Shown here: positions 22,259 through 35,520 of the stretch, piece by piece
How positions within the stretch are numbered: the stretch's first letter is position 1
How the letters are laid out: the number at the start of each line of letters is the position of its first letter
Position numbers and translations under genes: made by a program
NCBI GenBank assembly: GCA_013180625.2
Contig: SNVD02011469.1
Coordinates: 62,001-126,000, forward strand
Direction of reading: 5' to 3'
DNA length: 64,000 nt
From: Boswellia sacra
Taxonomy: Eukaryota; Streptophyta; Magnoliopsida; Sapindales; Burseraceae
Notes under the pieces: generated by a model
The model's input: the letters and a program-made list of their open reading frames with translations, nothing else
Told to the model about the DNA's origin: nothing
The model's database searches: none

Positions 22259-22276
22259 TGGCGCCGTTGCCGGGGA
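22259..22276 (+). other. Athila-type primer-binding site (tRNA-Asp type)
   Basis: TGGCGCCGTTGCCGGGGA, the standard PBS of plant Athila elements, complementary to the 3' end of tRNA-Asp. Confidence 0.92.
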
Positions 22277-22576
22277 AGGTAAAATTTGGCGTACAAAATT
22301 GTAAGTATTTCTTTTTCTCCTTTTTTTTTTAATTTTTCTTGCATGTGTTCATCTTTTCTTTCTTTTTGTATTAGTTGGTAGAATTGTTAGGAGTCACTCA
22401 TCTTCTTTAAAAATATGCTCAAACCCAACTAAGAACATTAATGGACTACATAAATCTTAGGAGAAATTGTGCAATAATGCATAGTCTTCCCTCATGATGC
22501 AATATATTTCAACCATGAAGCAAATTTCATTCAATTCTTACCCCACTTTCATGGCCTAGATGTTGAAAACCCATTT

Positions 22577-24040
22577 TTGCACTTGAGAGAATTTAAAGAG
22601 TTTTGTAATACCTATAGTGACCTAAATTGTAGCATAAACATCTTTAGAGTAAAGCTTTTTCCTTTTTCTTTAAAAGATAAAGCTAAAACATGGCTACAAA
22701 ATCTTAGGTCAGGATCCATTAGCTTATGGGATGAAATGCAACAACAATTTCTTACAAAATTCTTTCCTCCCTATAGAACAAATTCTCTTAAAAGGCAAAT
22801 AATCAATTTCACTCAAAAACAAGGAGAGACCTTTTACCAATGTTGGGATAGGTGTAAAGCATTGCTGAATACTTGTCCTCACCATGATTTGGAAACATGG
22901 AGACTAGTTTTAATTTTCTATGAAGGTTTTACACATCAAGCTAGGCAAATGGTAGAATTAATGTGTAATGGACAATTTGAAAATAAAGACCCTGGTGAAG
23001 CCATGGATTACCTAGACTTACTAGTAAAAAATGCCCAAAATTGGAACAATGATGACACCTATGAGGTGCCAAGAACATCTTGTAGAGGCATTTATAACTT
23101 TAGGGAGAATCATGATCTTCACGCTAAATTTACATCCCTAACTAGAAAAGTCGAGGACTTAGAAATATAGTCTATGCAAGAAATTATCTGTCACACTTGT
23201 AATACTAGTGATCATCCTACGGATGATTGCCCAATTATGCGTCCCTTTAGGAAAAGTCTCCACGACCAAACCAATGTTTTAAACACTTTCCAAAGGTCAA
23301 ATCCTAATACGTACTGATAAAATTTTGGATGGAAAAATCACTTGAATTTTGATTTGAGGAATGATAATCATGCACAATCTTACCAACCTCCCTTTCAATC
23401 ATATCAAAACTAAAATCTCATGATCAAGCATCTTATAAGGATCTTGAAGAAACATTGGATTCATTCATTGCAAAGAAAGAGGCTTTTAATAGTCAAACTA
23501 CTCAGACTATGGCGAACTTGAATGATGCTCTCGAAAAACTTGCATTTGCACTTAGTACTCATGAGAAAGGTGAGTTTCCATCTCAATTAGAGCCAAACTC
23601 CATCAATCCACATGTGAGTAATTCAAGTGGCCAATATCGAGACAAAGATTCGATAAGTACTCTTCACGAAGGTAAGGTTGATAAAGAACATATTCTTAAC
23701 CCCGATGAGAAAGATAATGAATCAATCTCAAAGGGTAAGGAAGAGGTTAATAAACCTACACCTAACAAGGAAGAGATCGAATCCTCACTTATGCCCTCAT
23801 GTCATCATGCAAAGGAATTTTAACCAAAATTTTTACATTAATGAATTTTTTAGGCATGACGAAAATGCGGAAGCTAATGTGGAAGACTACATCCATAACG
23901 AAAATTTTTTAAGTCCTTTAGAAATCGGGGTAACTAGTTCATTTGAACCAAGTATACAACTAGTGCCCATTACTTCTAAAGAATTTTCATTACTTGATTT
24001 TGTACAGGTGAAGGAAATTAAGAGTTGGGAGCCATTTTGA
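22577..24040 (+). pseudogene. Broken gag of an Athila-type retrotransposon; pol absent
   Basis: The frame 22577-23170 encodes a typical Athila Gag core with FPFSLKDKAKTWLQNL, LTKFFPPYRT, GETFYQCWDRCKALL and CPHH motifs. It ends at an in-frame stop (TAG at 23168). A degraded zinc-knuckle-like CHTC...DHPTDDCP follows near 23190. The next recognisable Gag-tail frame is 23455-23823, overlapped by one in another frame to 24040. At least three lesions separate the pieces. After about 24040 the similarity is lost and no protease, RT or integrase motif is seen. This is a truncated or non-autonomous copy next to its own LTR and PBS. Confidence 0.85.
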
Positions 24041-24579
24041 AAAAAGGCAGGAAGAAACATCGACACTCAAGAATGCATGCCTCAAGGACATCACAACAAA
24101 ATACTTTTTATTGTCAATATTGAATATGTTGTTGATGTACATTGATTCAAGTTAATTTCGAAAAATGATATTGTAACTTACTACTTTTTTCCATATTGAA
24201 TATGTTTCCCTCTCAAACCATATCGTATTATATAATATTTTTCCCCCTCAAACCATACTTGGAGGCTAGAAATCCCACAAATATTACCTAATATCTGTCA
24301 CATAATTCAAAAAATTCAACGGTTAGCCACTTAATATTTGTCACAATCTCACAAATATATAATAGATAAGTCATAAATATAACTATAAACTCATGGTCCT
24401 AAGGCACTTATACTTGTGCCTTCCTATATGACAAACATGTTTCAGATGCTTATTTGTGGGTTTGACCAACTCACAAATATTGAATATTTGTCGGTGCTTT
24501 ATTTGTGTGTTAGAAAACTCACAAGTAATCCATAATTATGGGTTACCAACCTACAAGAATGGACATTTTTCTTGTACTG
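24041..24579. repeat. Sequence with CACTA-like terminus, possible transposon remnant
   Basis: The right end reads CATTTTTCTTGTACTG; on the minus strand this starts CAGTACAAGAAAAATG, one base from the CACTACAAGAAAA terminus common to plant CACTA transposons. Inside are repeated CACAAATATT/ATTTGTG motifs (24280-24530), like subterminal repeats. No matching left terminus was found and no transposase is present. This is a tentative assignment. Confidence 0.4.
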
Positions 24580-25661
24580 AGAACTGGTGTAGAGAGGGTT
24601 GAGGCAGCAGAGAAAGGGCAGAGAGTCCTTGTATGCAGAGACTTCTTAGTGTAAAGAGAGCTGGTGCAAAGAAGACTATAGAAATACTTTAGGAAAGTGC
24701 AAAAGGCAATAGAGGAAGACTAGAGAAAATACTCTAGGAAAGAAGTTTGAAGTGCATGAGAATTGTATGGTAGGGTTGTAAGAAAAAACGAAGTGTTTGA
24801 AAGCTTAAAAAAAAAGGCTTAGAGTGGTTCTAAGTTGAGAGTGCAGTGAGGAGAGAGCATAAACCGAATTCCCTCCAACGCATTCATTTCTTATCCTTCC
24901 CGTGGAGTAGATCATGGATCAAACCAAGTAAATTCTATTTTGTTCCTGTTTAATTTTCTGCACTTGGATTTTAGTTTATACGCTTGCATGACTGCACAGA
25001 AAATTTCTAGATTTTTTGCCAAAAAATCAGCCCACTCTTGCCACAAATTATCTATAGGTTTTATCACATGTTCCAACTTAATCTATAGTTTGACAAATCC
25101 TAGCACAATAATCCAGAGATTATAGGCTCGTTATCATTAATATACGTTATCGTTAATATACATTATCGACAAGTTAATGGTTACCAGTTAACTCAAGATT
25201 ATTTTGTCGATTTAAGGGATCATTAATTCTAAGACCTAATTACAGAATTTTAGTTTAAAATTATATCATGTGGATTCCTATTCAGAAAATATTTTAGATT
25301 AATTATTAAACTACAAAAGTTCTTAATGTTTATGTCATAAATATATTTATTTGTCAAGATTATAATGAAAAACCAAATAACTCAACAAACAAAAATAATA
25401 ATCAAGAAATAGTAGAAAAATATAACACAAGAATTTGACAATTGAACACAAGAATTAACAGTCACACTACAATCCAACTGTTGTATCTATACAAAAGGAT
25501 TATAAGTCGTCAGATTAGAGACTTAACTAAAGCATCTAATCCAACGGTTCTCCTTAACTTGACTATTTTTTCCAATTTTTACGTGTAGCTCATTGTCACG
25601 GTGGCGTTCAACTTCATCTCAGATTTGCAACTTTTACTTTTATGGTCTATGTGTCTATTAT
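24580..25661. other. No gene; possible copia LTR remnant at 24580-25100
   Basis: 24590-24880 is purine-rich with repeated GAGAG/AAAG motifs. It is followed by CCGTGGAGTAGATCATGG and ATCAAACCAAGTAAATT (24899-24933), which resembles the U5 of some Ty1/copia LTRs. No LTR ends, PBS or internal coding region are recognisable. The rest to 25661 is AT-rich DNA without a supported feature. Confidence 0.35.
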
Positions 25662-27888
25662 TGTAACACCCCGAATGAGGCACATGTTATACACATACCA
25701 AAATCGGAGTGCAACTAACTTCGTTATTAAAATATTAAACCACAAATTATCCAAATAAGTTACTAAACTCTAGGGATAAAAATGATCCCATTATTACAAA
25801 CCAAAGCTAATATAATAAATCGAGTTCCGAACAAAACTACAATGTAGCAAAATTCTTATTCGCGCTAAAAGCAAAGATCTACAAAACTGTTCTAATCATT
25901 CTATCCAACAAGTCTTATATCTACGAGGCATAATCTGCAAAAATATAGGCGACGAGGAATAAGCCGTCAACTCAATAAGTAATACGTATATTAGTATGAT
26001 AGTAAAACATAGAAATAATAATAATTTTCGTAGTATCATAATAATTTACATAAAACTTAATTATAACATAATGAAACTTATCAAAGCATATTAAAGAAGT
26101 CTCTTAAAACAGATTCATAAGAGAAAACAAACAACTTCAAAACAACTCATGTCACGTAGTCATAACTTATCATAAGATCGAATTACGATCACACATACCA
26201 TATCATATTTGTGCACAACAAAACATATATCCAGCTGGAACTATATCATATCAAACATAACATACTGAGTACCACGGACAATGAGCCAGAAATTCATAAT
26301 TTATAATGTCAAGCTTGCTTCAAAATCATTATAAATCATAGGATACTTAAATAAGTCTTAGAAATAATAATAATTATGGATGTGAAATTCATATTATCAA
26401 TTCAAAAACTTTAAAATGGAAGTTAAATAAATTATAAGAAATTTTAGAAAAAGAACTGAGTAAAACATTCTGTATTTAGAGATCATTGCAAATAAAATGG
26501 TTTGGTAATTTGTTAATAATTTTGTTATACAAGCATTTCTAAATAAATTATTTATTTTATTAAACATCCTATGTAAATAAATCTGAAAATATAATTGGAT
26601 GCCTTAAAACATAATTATGTAACATAGTTTCAAATTTTGTAAAAGAATACATAAATCTTGTATGTCGGAATCATAAATATTTCTTACTTGTCAAAATAAG
26701 ACACACTAATATAAGTATCACTTACCTCCAATCCAGATTAAATAACTCTACTTCTATCTGTTCAAATGATCGAAAAATCCTAGAAAATAATTAAACCAAT
26801 AATGTCGTTAAATTTAGCTGTAAACTGTTCTAACGGTTGAAGCCTAAAATCTGAACAGTAATTATTCTATGAATTTTATCTCTAAATTTCTTATACTAAA
26901 GACTCTAAAAATTTACATATGTATACAAGACATGGATATGATGTTCCACGAATTTTTCTGTAGACATTTATTGGCAAAAATTATTTTAATTAAATTAATT
27001 CTTCAGACACCAGAAAACTGTCAAACTAAACAAATCTGTGAGTCAGCTCACTTCGATGATTTTTATAAAATTAAATACTGGGCATAAAATTACGAAAATT
27101 TATAAAATTATTTTTAACATATAAATGAACCATTATAAAAATTTTCAAAATTTTTGGAGATGTATTGGTCAGAAATAAAATTCATGAATTCAAGTATGAC
27201 TTTCTCACAGTTTAGTTTTTTAGCATGTAAAACCAGTTTCAAAAATATTTATAAAATAGTTTTATGCACGATTTTGACTTAAAAAAAATTATGATATCTA
27301 TTTTCATGTCTTGAAACCGTAATAAAAATATTGACTTAAAATATTTTAAGTTTCCACAGGTTAAAATTCATGGAATCAGCATATATACAGACTTCTAATT
27401 AAACTTCTGTTTACAATATAATATTCAATATTGTAACATAAGTAGTAATCAATCACTACAACCTAACATGTTTCAACGTATATAGAATCTAATTTCTAGC
27501 ATAAAATAATATCTCAAAATATAATTAAACAGAGTTATAGTGAAATTCTTACCTCTTATCAAGTGAATTACGGGAAGTTGTATTCTGATCAATACTCCTA
27601 ATCTTACTTTAACGTGAAAATTCCTTGAACACACAATAAAATTCTAATTTAGAAATATTTTCTTTAATTAATAACTCAATATAATGAGATTAAAGTTCTC
27701 ACTTACCGTAAGTTGAGTACGCTGAGTTACTCTCACAGCCGCTTACACTCAAAACCCTAATTGAACGCAAATGTAAATGATATAACGCTTAAAATTAATT
27801 TATATAGTAGCTGACTTATACCCTAGGACTGATTGGTAACAGGTATAAGTGTACTCCTAAAAAAAATAATAATAAATTTACATATATA

Positions 27889-27931
<43 letters not shown>

Positions 27932-27976
27932 TTACTATAACTTAAATAACGTAAATATTAAAATTTGAATATTACA
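25662..27976 (-). repeat. 3' LTR of the second Tekay-like element
   Basis: 2315 bases, starting TGTAACACCCCG and ending GAATATTACA in plus orientation. It contains an (AT)n tract at 27892-27929. On the minus strand it repeats the predicted splice sites of the other LTR, for example TTACG/GTAAGTGAG near 27705 and TTGGAG/GTAAGTGATAC near 26730. Confidence 0.93.
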
Positions 27977-27991
27977 ACTCTCCCCCCCTAA
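27977..27991 (-). other. Polypurine tract of the second Tekay-like element
   Basis: On the minus strand TTAGGGGGGGAGAGT directly precedes the 3' LTR. Confidence 0.85.
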
Positions 27992-28085
27992 AAATAAATT
28001 TCGTCCTCGAAATTTGATACGTACCTTATGTTTCGAAAAGTTGAGGGTATTCCTCCCTTATTTCAGCTTCTCGCTCCGAGGTGGC

Positions 28086-31000
28086 TTATTCTTTTGTATG
28101 ATTTCTCCATCGTACCTTTACCAGTGGAATAACCCTTGACCTTAAAACTTGTACCTTTCGATCAGTTATCTCCATTGGTGACTCTTCATATGACATATCA
28201 TTGGAGATGTGAATGGGTTGGTAATCCAGTACATGGGACAGATCGGCTACGTATTTCCTCAAGACCGATACATGGAAAACATTATGAAGCCTTGACAGAC
28301 TCGGTGGCAAAGCAACCCGATACGCCTTAGTACCAACCCTTTCCAGAATCTCGAATGGTCCAATAAATCTTGGGCTAAGTTTTCCTTTCTTTCCAAACCG
28401 AAAGATTCCCTTCCATGGAGATACTTTTAAGAAAACAAGATCACCAACTTGAAATTCTAACTCCTTTCTTCGACAGTTTGCATAACTCTTTTGTCTACTC
28501 TGAGCTGAACGAATTCGTTCTTTAATCAACTTGATCTTATCTGTGGTGATTTGAATGAGTTCTAGTCCTAACAACTTTCATTCTCCAACTTCGTCCCAAC
28601 AAATAGGTGATCTACACTTCCTTCCATATAAAGCTTCATAAGGAGCTATCCCAATACTAGAATGGTAACTATTATTATAAGCAAATTCAATCAACATTAA
28701 ATGATCTTCCCAACTACCACCTAAATCCAAAACACATGCTCGCAACATGTCCTCAAGAGTTTGAATAGTCCTTTCTGACTGACCATCTTTTTGGGGGTGA
28801 AATGCAGTACTGAATCTTAATTTTGTACCTAACTCCCTATGTAAGCTAGCCTAAAACTTGGATGTAAAGCGTGGATCTCGATCAGAGACTATAGAGATAG
28901 GTACGTCGTGTAATCTGACGATTTCACGTACAAATAATCTAGCTAACTGCCCCAAATTATCCGTAGTCCTCATTGCTAAGAAATGAGCACACTTAGTTAA
29001 TCGATCCACGATAACCCATATGGAATCACAACCTCTTTTGGATCATGGTAACCCATTTACAAAGTCCATAGTCAAGTGTTCCCATTTCCATTCTGGGATA
29101 GGAAGAGGTTGAAGGGTTCCACCAGGTCTTTGGTGCTCAATCTTAACTTGTTGGCAGGTCAAACACTTAGAAACATATTCAGCTATGTCTTTCTTCATAT
29201 TCCTCCACCAAAAGTTACCTTTCAGATCATGATACATCTTCGTGCTACCTGGATGTATACTGTAAGCCGAATCATGAGCTTCTGACAATATTTTCCTCTT
29301 CAATTCATCCACAGGAGGAACACACAATCTTTGTCTAAACCATAATATATTATTGTTGTCCAACCTAAACTCCAGTCTTTTCCCATTCTGTACTTCTTCA
29401 GAAATTTTTATAAGTTCTAAATCCTCTCCTTGTGCTGATTTGATCCTATCAAGAAGGGTAGGTTGCACTCTAAGACATGCCAACAAATCAACTTGTTTAT
29501 GTGTCACAATCATCATACCAAACCTCCTAAGATCTTCCAAAATATAACTTTGAGAGGTAATCAGATGTGCCATATTTTCCAATGACTTCCTACTAAGAGC
29601 ATCTGCTACCACATTTGCTTTACCTGGATGGTAATTGATCGTGCAATCATAGTCTTTTACTAACTCCAACCATTGTTTTTGTCTCAAGTTCAACTCCTTC
29701 TGAGTAAACAAATACTTTAGACTCTTATGATCTGTATAGATCTCACAAGTCTACCCATAGAGGTAATGTCTCCAGATTTTTAAAGCAAAAACCACAGCTG
29801 CTAGCTCTAAGTCATGAGTTAGATAGTTCTGCTCATAACTCTTCAACTGCCTTGATGCATAAGCTACCACTTTTCCATGTTGCATCAACACACAGCCCAA
29901 ACCCTTCCTGGATGCATCACTGTATATACAAAAACACCACCACTTGATGGGATGGTTAAAACTGGTGCAGAAACAAGTCTCTTCTTGAGCTCCTTGAAAC
30001 TTTCCTCACATTCATCATTCCATACAAATTTTTCATTCTTCCTAGTTAGACGAGTTAATGGAGCTACCAAATTGGAGAATCCTCCAACAAAACGTCTATA
30101 ATACCCAGCTAAACCCAAGAAACTCCTAACCTCTGTTACATTACTAGGTCTTTGCCAACTTACAATAACCTCAAACTTCATGGGATCAACGGATATTCCA
30201 CCTTTAGAAACTACATGGCCTAAAAACACTACTTGATCAAGCCAAAACTCGCACTTCTTAAATTTAGCATAGAGTTTCTTTTCTCGAAGAGTTTGAAGCA
30301 CTATTCTCAAATGCTCGTCATGATCCTCTTTACTCTTAGAGTAAATCAATATATCATCGATAAAGACAACGATAAATTGATCAAGATAAGGTTGAAACAC
30401 CCTATTCATTAGGTCCATAAAAGCAGCAGGGGTATTAGTTAATCCAAAAGGCATAACTAAAAATTCATAATGCCCATAGCGAGTGCGGAAAGCTGTCTTG
30501 GGTATATCATCCCTTTTAATCTTCAATTGATGATATCTTGATCTCAAATCAATTTTGGAAAACACGACTGCACCTTGCAATTGATCTAAAAGATCATCAA
30601 TCCGCGGAAGAGGGTACTTATTCTTAATAGTGACCATATTCAATTGCCTATAGTCGATACATAACCTCATCGACCCATCCTTCTTCTTCACAAACAACAC
30701 AGGAGCGCCCCAAGGTGATACACTAGGACGAATAAATCCTTTACCAAGCAATTCTTCCAACCGAACTTTCAATTCCTTTAGATCTAAAGGGGTTATTCGA
30801 TATGGAGCCTTAGAAATAGGAGTAGTGCCTAGTACCAAATCAATTGCAATCTCTATTTCTCGATTAGGGGGTAAACCAGGTAAATCCTCAAGAAATACAT
30901 CACTAAACTCCCTAACGATAGGAATATCCTCAAGAGAAACTCCACTTTGCTTGTTAACTGACATAGAGTTCAAAAAGCTAGTATAACCCCTCTTAAGCAT

Positions 31001-32539
31001 CTTATTGACTTTAACGGTGGACAACTTACCATGACTATTAGTTTTCCTTGGAAATATAAACTCATCACTTCAAGGAATATGAAACTCGATTTCCTTAGTA
31101 AAACAATTTATACTTGCATGGTAAGTTGCTAACCAATCCATGCCTAAAATAACATCAAAATCAGACATTTCTAGTGGCAACAAATCAACCAAGAAGTCTC
31201 TACCACCAAAGCTAACTACACAAGATTTATACACTAGATCAACCAACATGCAATCACCCATAGGAGTAGCAATAGACAAGGGATGCTTCAGAGATTCAGT
31301 AGGTTTCATGGCATAACAAGCGAATATATGGGAAATGAAAGAATGTGTAGCACCAGAGTCAAACAACACTTTAGCATCTCTAGAGAATAATGATATAGTA
31401 CCTGACACCACATCATTAGTTGCCTCTGCATCTTGCGTAGTTATAGCAAAAACACGCCCCTCTGTCCTTGGCTTTTTCCTCTGCTCCTCACTAGTTTGTG
31501 CATTAGAAAAGTTGTTACGTATTTTAGGACAATCTTTCAACCTATGATTGGGATCTCCACAACCAAAACAAACACTGGCCTTTCGCCAACATTCCCCAGG
31601 ATGCTTTCTATCACAATACTGGCAAGTAGGGTACTCCTTTCGAGTCGTACCTTCACCAACCACCTTTTGAACCGATCCCTTATTATTGCCAGATGCATTT
31701 CCATTACGAGATCCTCCTTGCTTATTCTTGCTTCGTCGATCTCGAGCCTCGTGCAACTCATTCTGATATCGTTCTGCTATCATAGCTCGATCCACTAGGT
31801 CAGCATACTCATTCAACTTGAGAATTGATAATCGAGCCTTAAGAGCTGGACGCAATCCGTCAAAGAATCGTCAGCATTTCATGTCTTCCCCTAGAGTAGG
31901 CACAAATCGAGACAAGGCAGTGAACTCTCTCTCATATTCAACCACTGACTTGTTGCCTTGAATAAGTCTAAGAAAGTCTGCCTCCATCTTATAGCGAACT
32001 CGATCTGAAAAATACTTCTCATTAAAAGCTTCCTCGAACATTCCCCAAGTGATTGGAGTCTCACCTAAACGAGTCCTCATGAGGTGAGAAGTGGCTTCCC
32101 ACCAAAAGTTAGCTTTACCCTTTAGCATAAAAGCATCAAACACCACCTTTTGCTCATTACTGCACCCAATGGTTGTGAAAATCTTCTCAATCTCTTTAAG
32201 CCATGCCTCAGCAACCAATGGGTCTGCACCTCCATGAAAGGCAGGAGGTCCTAATTTCTTAAATCATTCCATAGCTGTCCTAGATCCGCCATCACTTGAT
32301 TGTCTCTCATCGTTATGCCTTCCAACGGTCTTTCCTCGTGCAATTTCCTCCAACAGCTTAGCTTGTTGTTCGATAATCCTGGCCATAGTATGTGCAGAGG
32401 GATTTGCCTCCACAGTGGTGTCTTGAGAAGTGTTGCCTGTCTCTTGATTCAAACGCATTGTATTCCTTCTATTGCGTGCCATCTCTTCAAGGTTGGGGTC
32501 GGATTCATTAGCATTAAGGTTCCTAAGTCCTCGAGCCAT
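28086..32539 (-). pseudogene. Interrupted gag-pol of the second Tekay-like element
   Basis: From the ATG at 32539 (MARGLRNLNANES) the coding region runs leftward in pieces. These are Gag N-part 32264-32539, Gag core 31871-32218, and zinc knuckle CFGCGDPNHRLKDC plus protease DSGATHS 31070-31855. RT with FIDDIL is 29885-31024, RNase H end plus integrase zinc region 29043-29711, and integrase C-terminus with chromodomain-like tail (IPLVKVRWRNHT) 28086-28574. In-frame stops lie at the ends of several pieces and a frameshift destroys the RNase H start near 29925. The integrase catalytic stretch at 28575-29042 is recognisable but also carries stops. At least five lesions separate it from a working polyprotein. 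The right-hand end of gag is preceded by AAATAG/AGTAATG, a plausible splice acceptor just before the start. Confidence 0.9.
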
Positions 32540-33185
32540 TACTCTATTTTCAAGGAAATATAATTCATACATAAGCAATACAACAATTCATAAATATTCC
32601 AAATTTTATTATAAAAAAATAATAATAATAACAATACTAGTCTCAAACATCTATCATCTAATAAAATATCCAATGTCATCAAAGTAATAACAAATCCAAA
32701 GCCTAATCTCTTATTATCTATAATAACACTCATTTGCCACATTCAGATACTTTAGAATAAAAAGGGATCCTCATCCTAATCGGAAAAGGTTCTATACTTG
32801 TTTTTTCTTCATTTTGATCCTCTATAACTTCACTTGGGTCATCTTCCTCAGATTCTGGGTTCCTTGGCAAAACAGCTTTTGTGAACTCTTCTGTACTAGA
32901 AATGGTCTTATTAGGTCCACATAATGGAGGAAAATCTCACTGTTGAAATCTTTCTTCTAGGTGGGTAGGTCTTTTCCAAAAGCTTCTTTTGACTATTAGG
33001 GAACTTAGTATCTTCACTAGCCATGATCGCCTATTAAGGTCAAAAGGAAAATTTTAGGATCTATAATATTAGAAACAAACACATAATTATTTCTATACCT
33101 CTAAATCGTAAAGGTAAAACTTATCATTTTGGTTTAAGTCACTAACCCTTTTTTTTTTTTTTTTGTCTACAGAATCATAACCTAT

Positions 33186-33197
33186 GCTCTGATACCA
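33186..33197 (-). other. Primer-binding site of the second Tekay-like element
   Basis: The minus strand reads TGGTATCAGAGC four bases inside the 5' LTR end at 33202. It is the initiator-tRNA-Met type, as in the element at 4141. Confidence 0.93.
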
Positions 33198-33201
33198 CAA
33201 C

Positions 33202-35423
33202 TGTAACACCCCGAATGAGGCACATGTTCTACACATACCAAAATCGGAGTGCAACTAACTTCGTTATTAAAATATTAAACCACAAATTATCCAAATAAGT
33301 TACTAAACTCTAAGGGTAAAAATGATCCCATTATTACAAACCAAAGCTAATATAATAAATCGAGTTCTGCACAAAACTACAATGTAGCAAAATTCTTATT
33401 CGCGCTAAAAGCAGAGATCTCCAAAACTGTTCTAATCATTCTATCCAACAAGTCTTATATCTACAAGGCATAATCTGCAAAAATATAGCGACGAGGAATA
33501 AGCCGTCAACTCAATAAGTAATACGTATATTAGTATGCTAATAAAACATAGAAATAATAATAATTTTCGTAGTATCATAATAATTTACATAAAACTTAAT
33601 TATAACATAATGAAACTTATCAAAGCATATTAAAGAAGTCTCTTAAAACAGATTCATAAGAGAAAACAAACAACTTCAAAACAGCTCATGTCACGCAGTC
33701 ATAACTTATCATAGGATCGAATTACGATCACACATACCATATCATATTTGTGCACAACAAAACATATATCCAGCTGGAATCATATCATATCAAACATAAC
33801 ATACTGAGTACCACGGACAATGAGCCAGAAATTCATAATTTATAATGTCAAGCTTGCTTCAAAATCATTATAAATCATAGGATACTTAAATAAGTCTTAG
33901 AAATAATAATAATTATGGATGTGAAATTCATATTATCAGTTCAAAAACTTTAAGTTAAATAAATTATAAGAAATTTTAGAAAAAGAACTGAGTAAAACAT
34001 TCTGTATTTAGAGATAATTGCAAATAAAATGGTTTGGTAATTTGTCAATAATTTTTGTTATACAAGCATTTCTAAATAAATTATTTATTTTATTAAACAT
34101 CCTATGTAAATAAATCTGAAAATATAATTGGATGCCTTAAAACATAATTATGTAACATAGTTTCAAATTTTGTAAAAGAATACATAAATCTTGTATGTCG
34201 GAATCATAAATATTTCGTACTTGTCAAAATAAGACACACTAATATAAGTATCACTTACCTCCAATCCAGATCAAATAACTCTACTTCTATCTGTTCAAAT
34301 GATTGAAAAATCCTAGAAAATAATTAAACCAATAATGTCGTTAAATTCAGCTCTAAACTGTTCTAACGGTTGAAGCCTAAAATCTGAACAGTAATTATTC
34401 TACGAATTTTATCTCTAAATTTCTTATACCAAAGACTCTAAAAATTTACATATGTATACAAAACATGGATATGATGTTCCACAAAGTTTTTTGTAGACAT
34501 TTATTAGCAAAAAGTATTTTAATTAAATTAATTCTTCAGACACCAGAAAACTATCAAACTAAACAAATCTGTGAGTCAGCTCACTTCGATGATTTTTATA
34601 AACTTAGATACTAGGCATAAAATAACGAAAATTTAAAGAATCATTGTTAACATATAAATGAACCAGTATAAAAATTGTCAAAATTTTTGGAGACGTATTG
34701 GTCAGAAATAAAATTCATGAATTCAATTATGACTTTCTCACAGTTTAGTTTTTTAGCATGTAAAAGCAGTTTCAAAAATATTTATAAAATAGTTTTATGC
34801 ACGATTTTGACATAAAAAAAATTATGATATCTATTTTCATGTCTTGAAGCCGTAATAAAAATATTGACTTAAAATATTTAAAGTTTCCAAGATTAAAATT
34901 CATGGAATCAGCATATATACAGACTTCTAATTAAACTTCTGTTTACAATATAACATTCATTATTGTAACATAAATAGTAATCAATCACTACAACCTTACA
35001 TGTTTCAACTTATATAGAATCTAATTTCTAGCATAAAATAATATCTCAAAATATAATTAAACAGAGTTATAGTGAAATTCTTACCTCTTATCAAGTGAAT
35101 TACGGGAAGTTGTATTCTGATCAATACTCTTAATTTTACTTTAACGTGCAAATTCCTTGAACACACAATAAAATTTTAATTTAGAAATAGTTTCTTTAAT
35201 TAATAACTCAATATAATGAGATTAAAGTTCTCACTTACTGTAAGTTAAGTACGCTGAGTTACTCTCACAGCCACTTACACTCAAAACCCTAGTTGAACGC
35301 AATTATAAATGATATAACGCGTAAAAATTAATTTATATAGTAGCTGACTTATACCCTAGAACTGATTGGTAACAAATATAAGTATACTCCTAAAAAAAAA
35401 AGAGTAAATTTACATATGTAGAC

Positions 35424-35475
<52 letters not shown>

Positions 35476-35520
35476 TTACTATAACTTAAATAATTTAAAT
35501 ATTAAAATTTGAATATTACA
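33202..35520 (-). repeat. 5' LTR of the second Tekay-like element, with predicted leader introns
   Basis: 2319 bases. On the minus strand U3 is short: a TATATAAAT box lies near 35331-35340, about 180 bases from the end. Predicted splice sites follow: donor at 35238 (ACA/GTAAGTGAG), a 32-nt exon 35085-35116 (TTGATCAG/ ... GATAAGAG/GTAAGAA), a second 32-nt exon 34259-34290 (TTTGAACAG/ ... TTGGAG/GTAAGTGAT), and a last acceptor TTTTTGCAG before 33474. An (AT)n tract is at 35431-35473. The plan matches that of the first element although the sequences do not align. Confidence 0.9.

Larger units (their letters stand above)
25662..35520 (-). mobile_element. Second Tekay-like Ty3/gypsy element, minus strand, decayed
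   Basis: The 9.86-kb element has LTRs 25662-27976 and 33202-35520, each with TGTAA/TTACA ends, and an initiator-Met PBS beside the right LTR. Transcription therefore runs right to left. A polypurine tract lies beside the left LTR. The coding region holds gag, protease, RT, RNase H, integrase and a chromodomain-like tail, all interrupted. The LTRs differ from each other by a few percent and are unrelated in sequence to those of the element at 4141. The flanks are ATTAT on the left and CACAA on the right, so no target duplication is visible. Confidence 0.93.
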
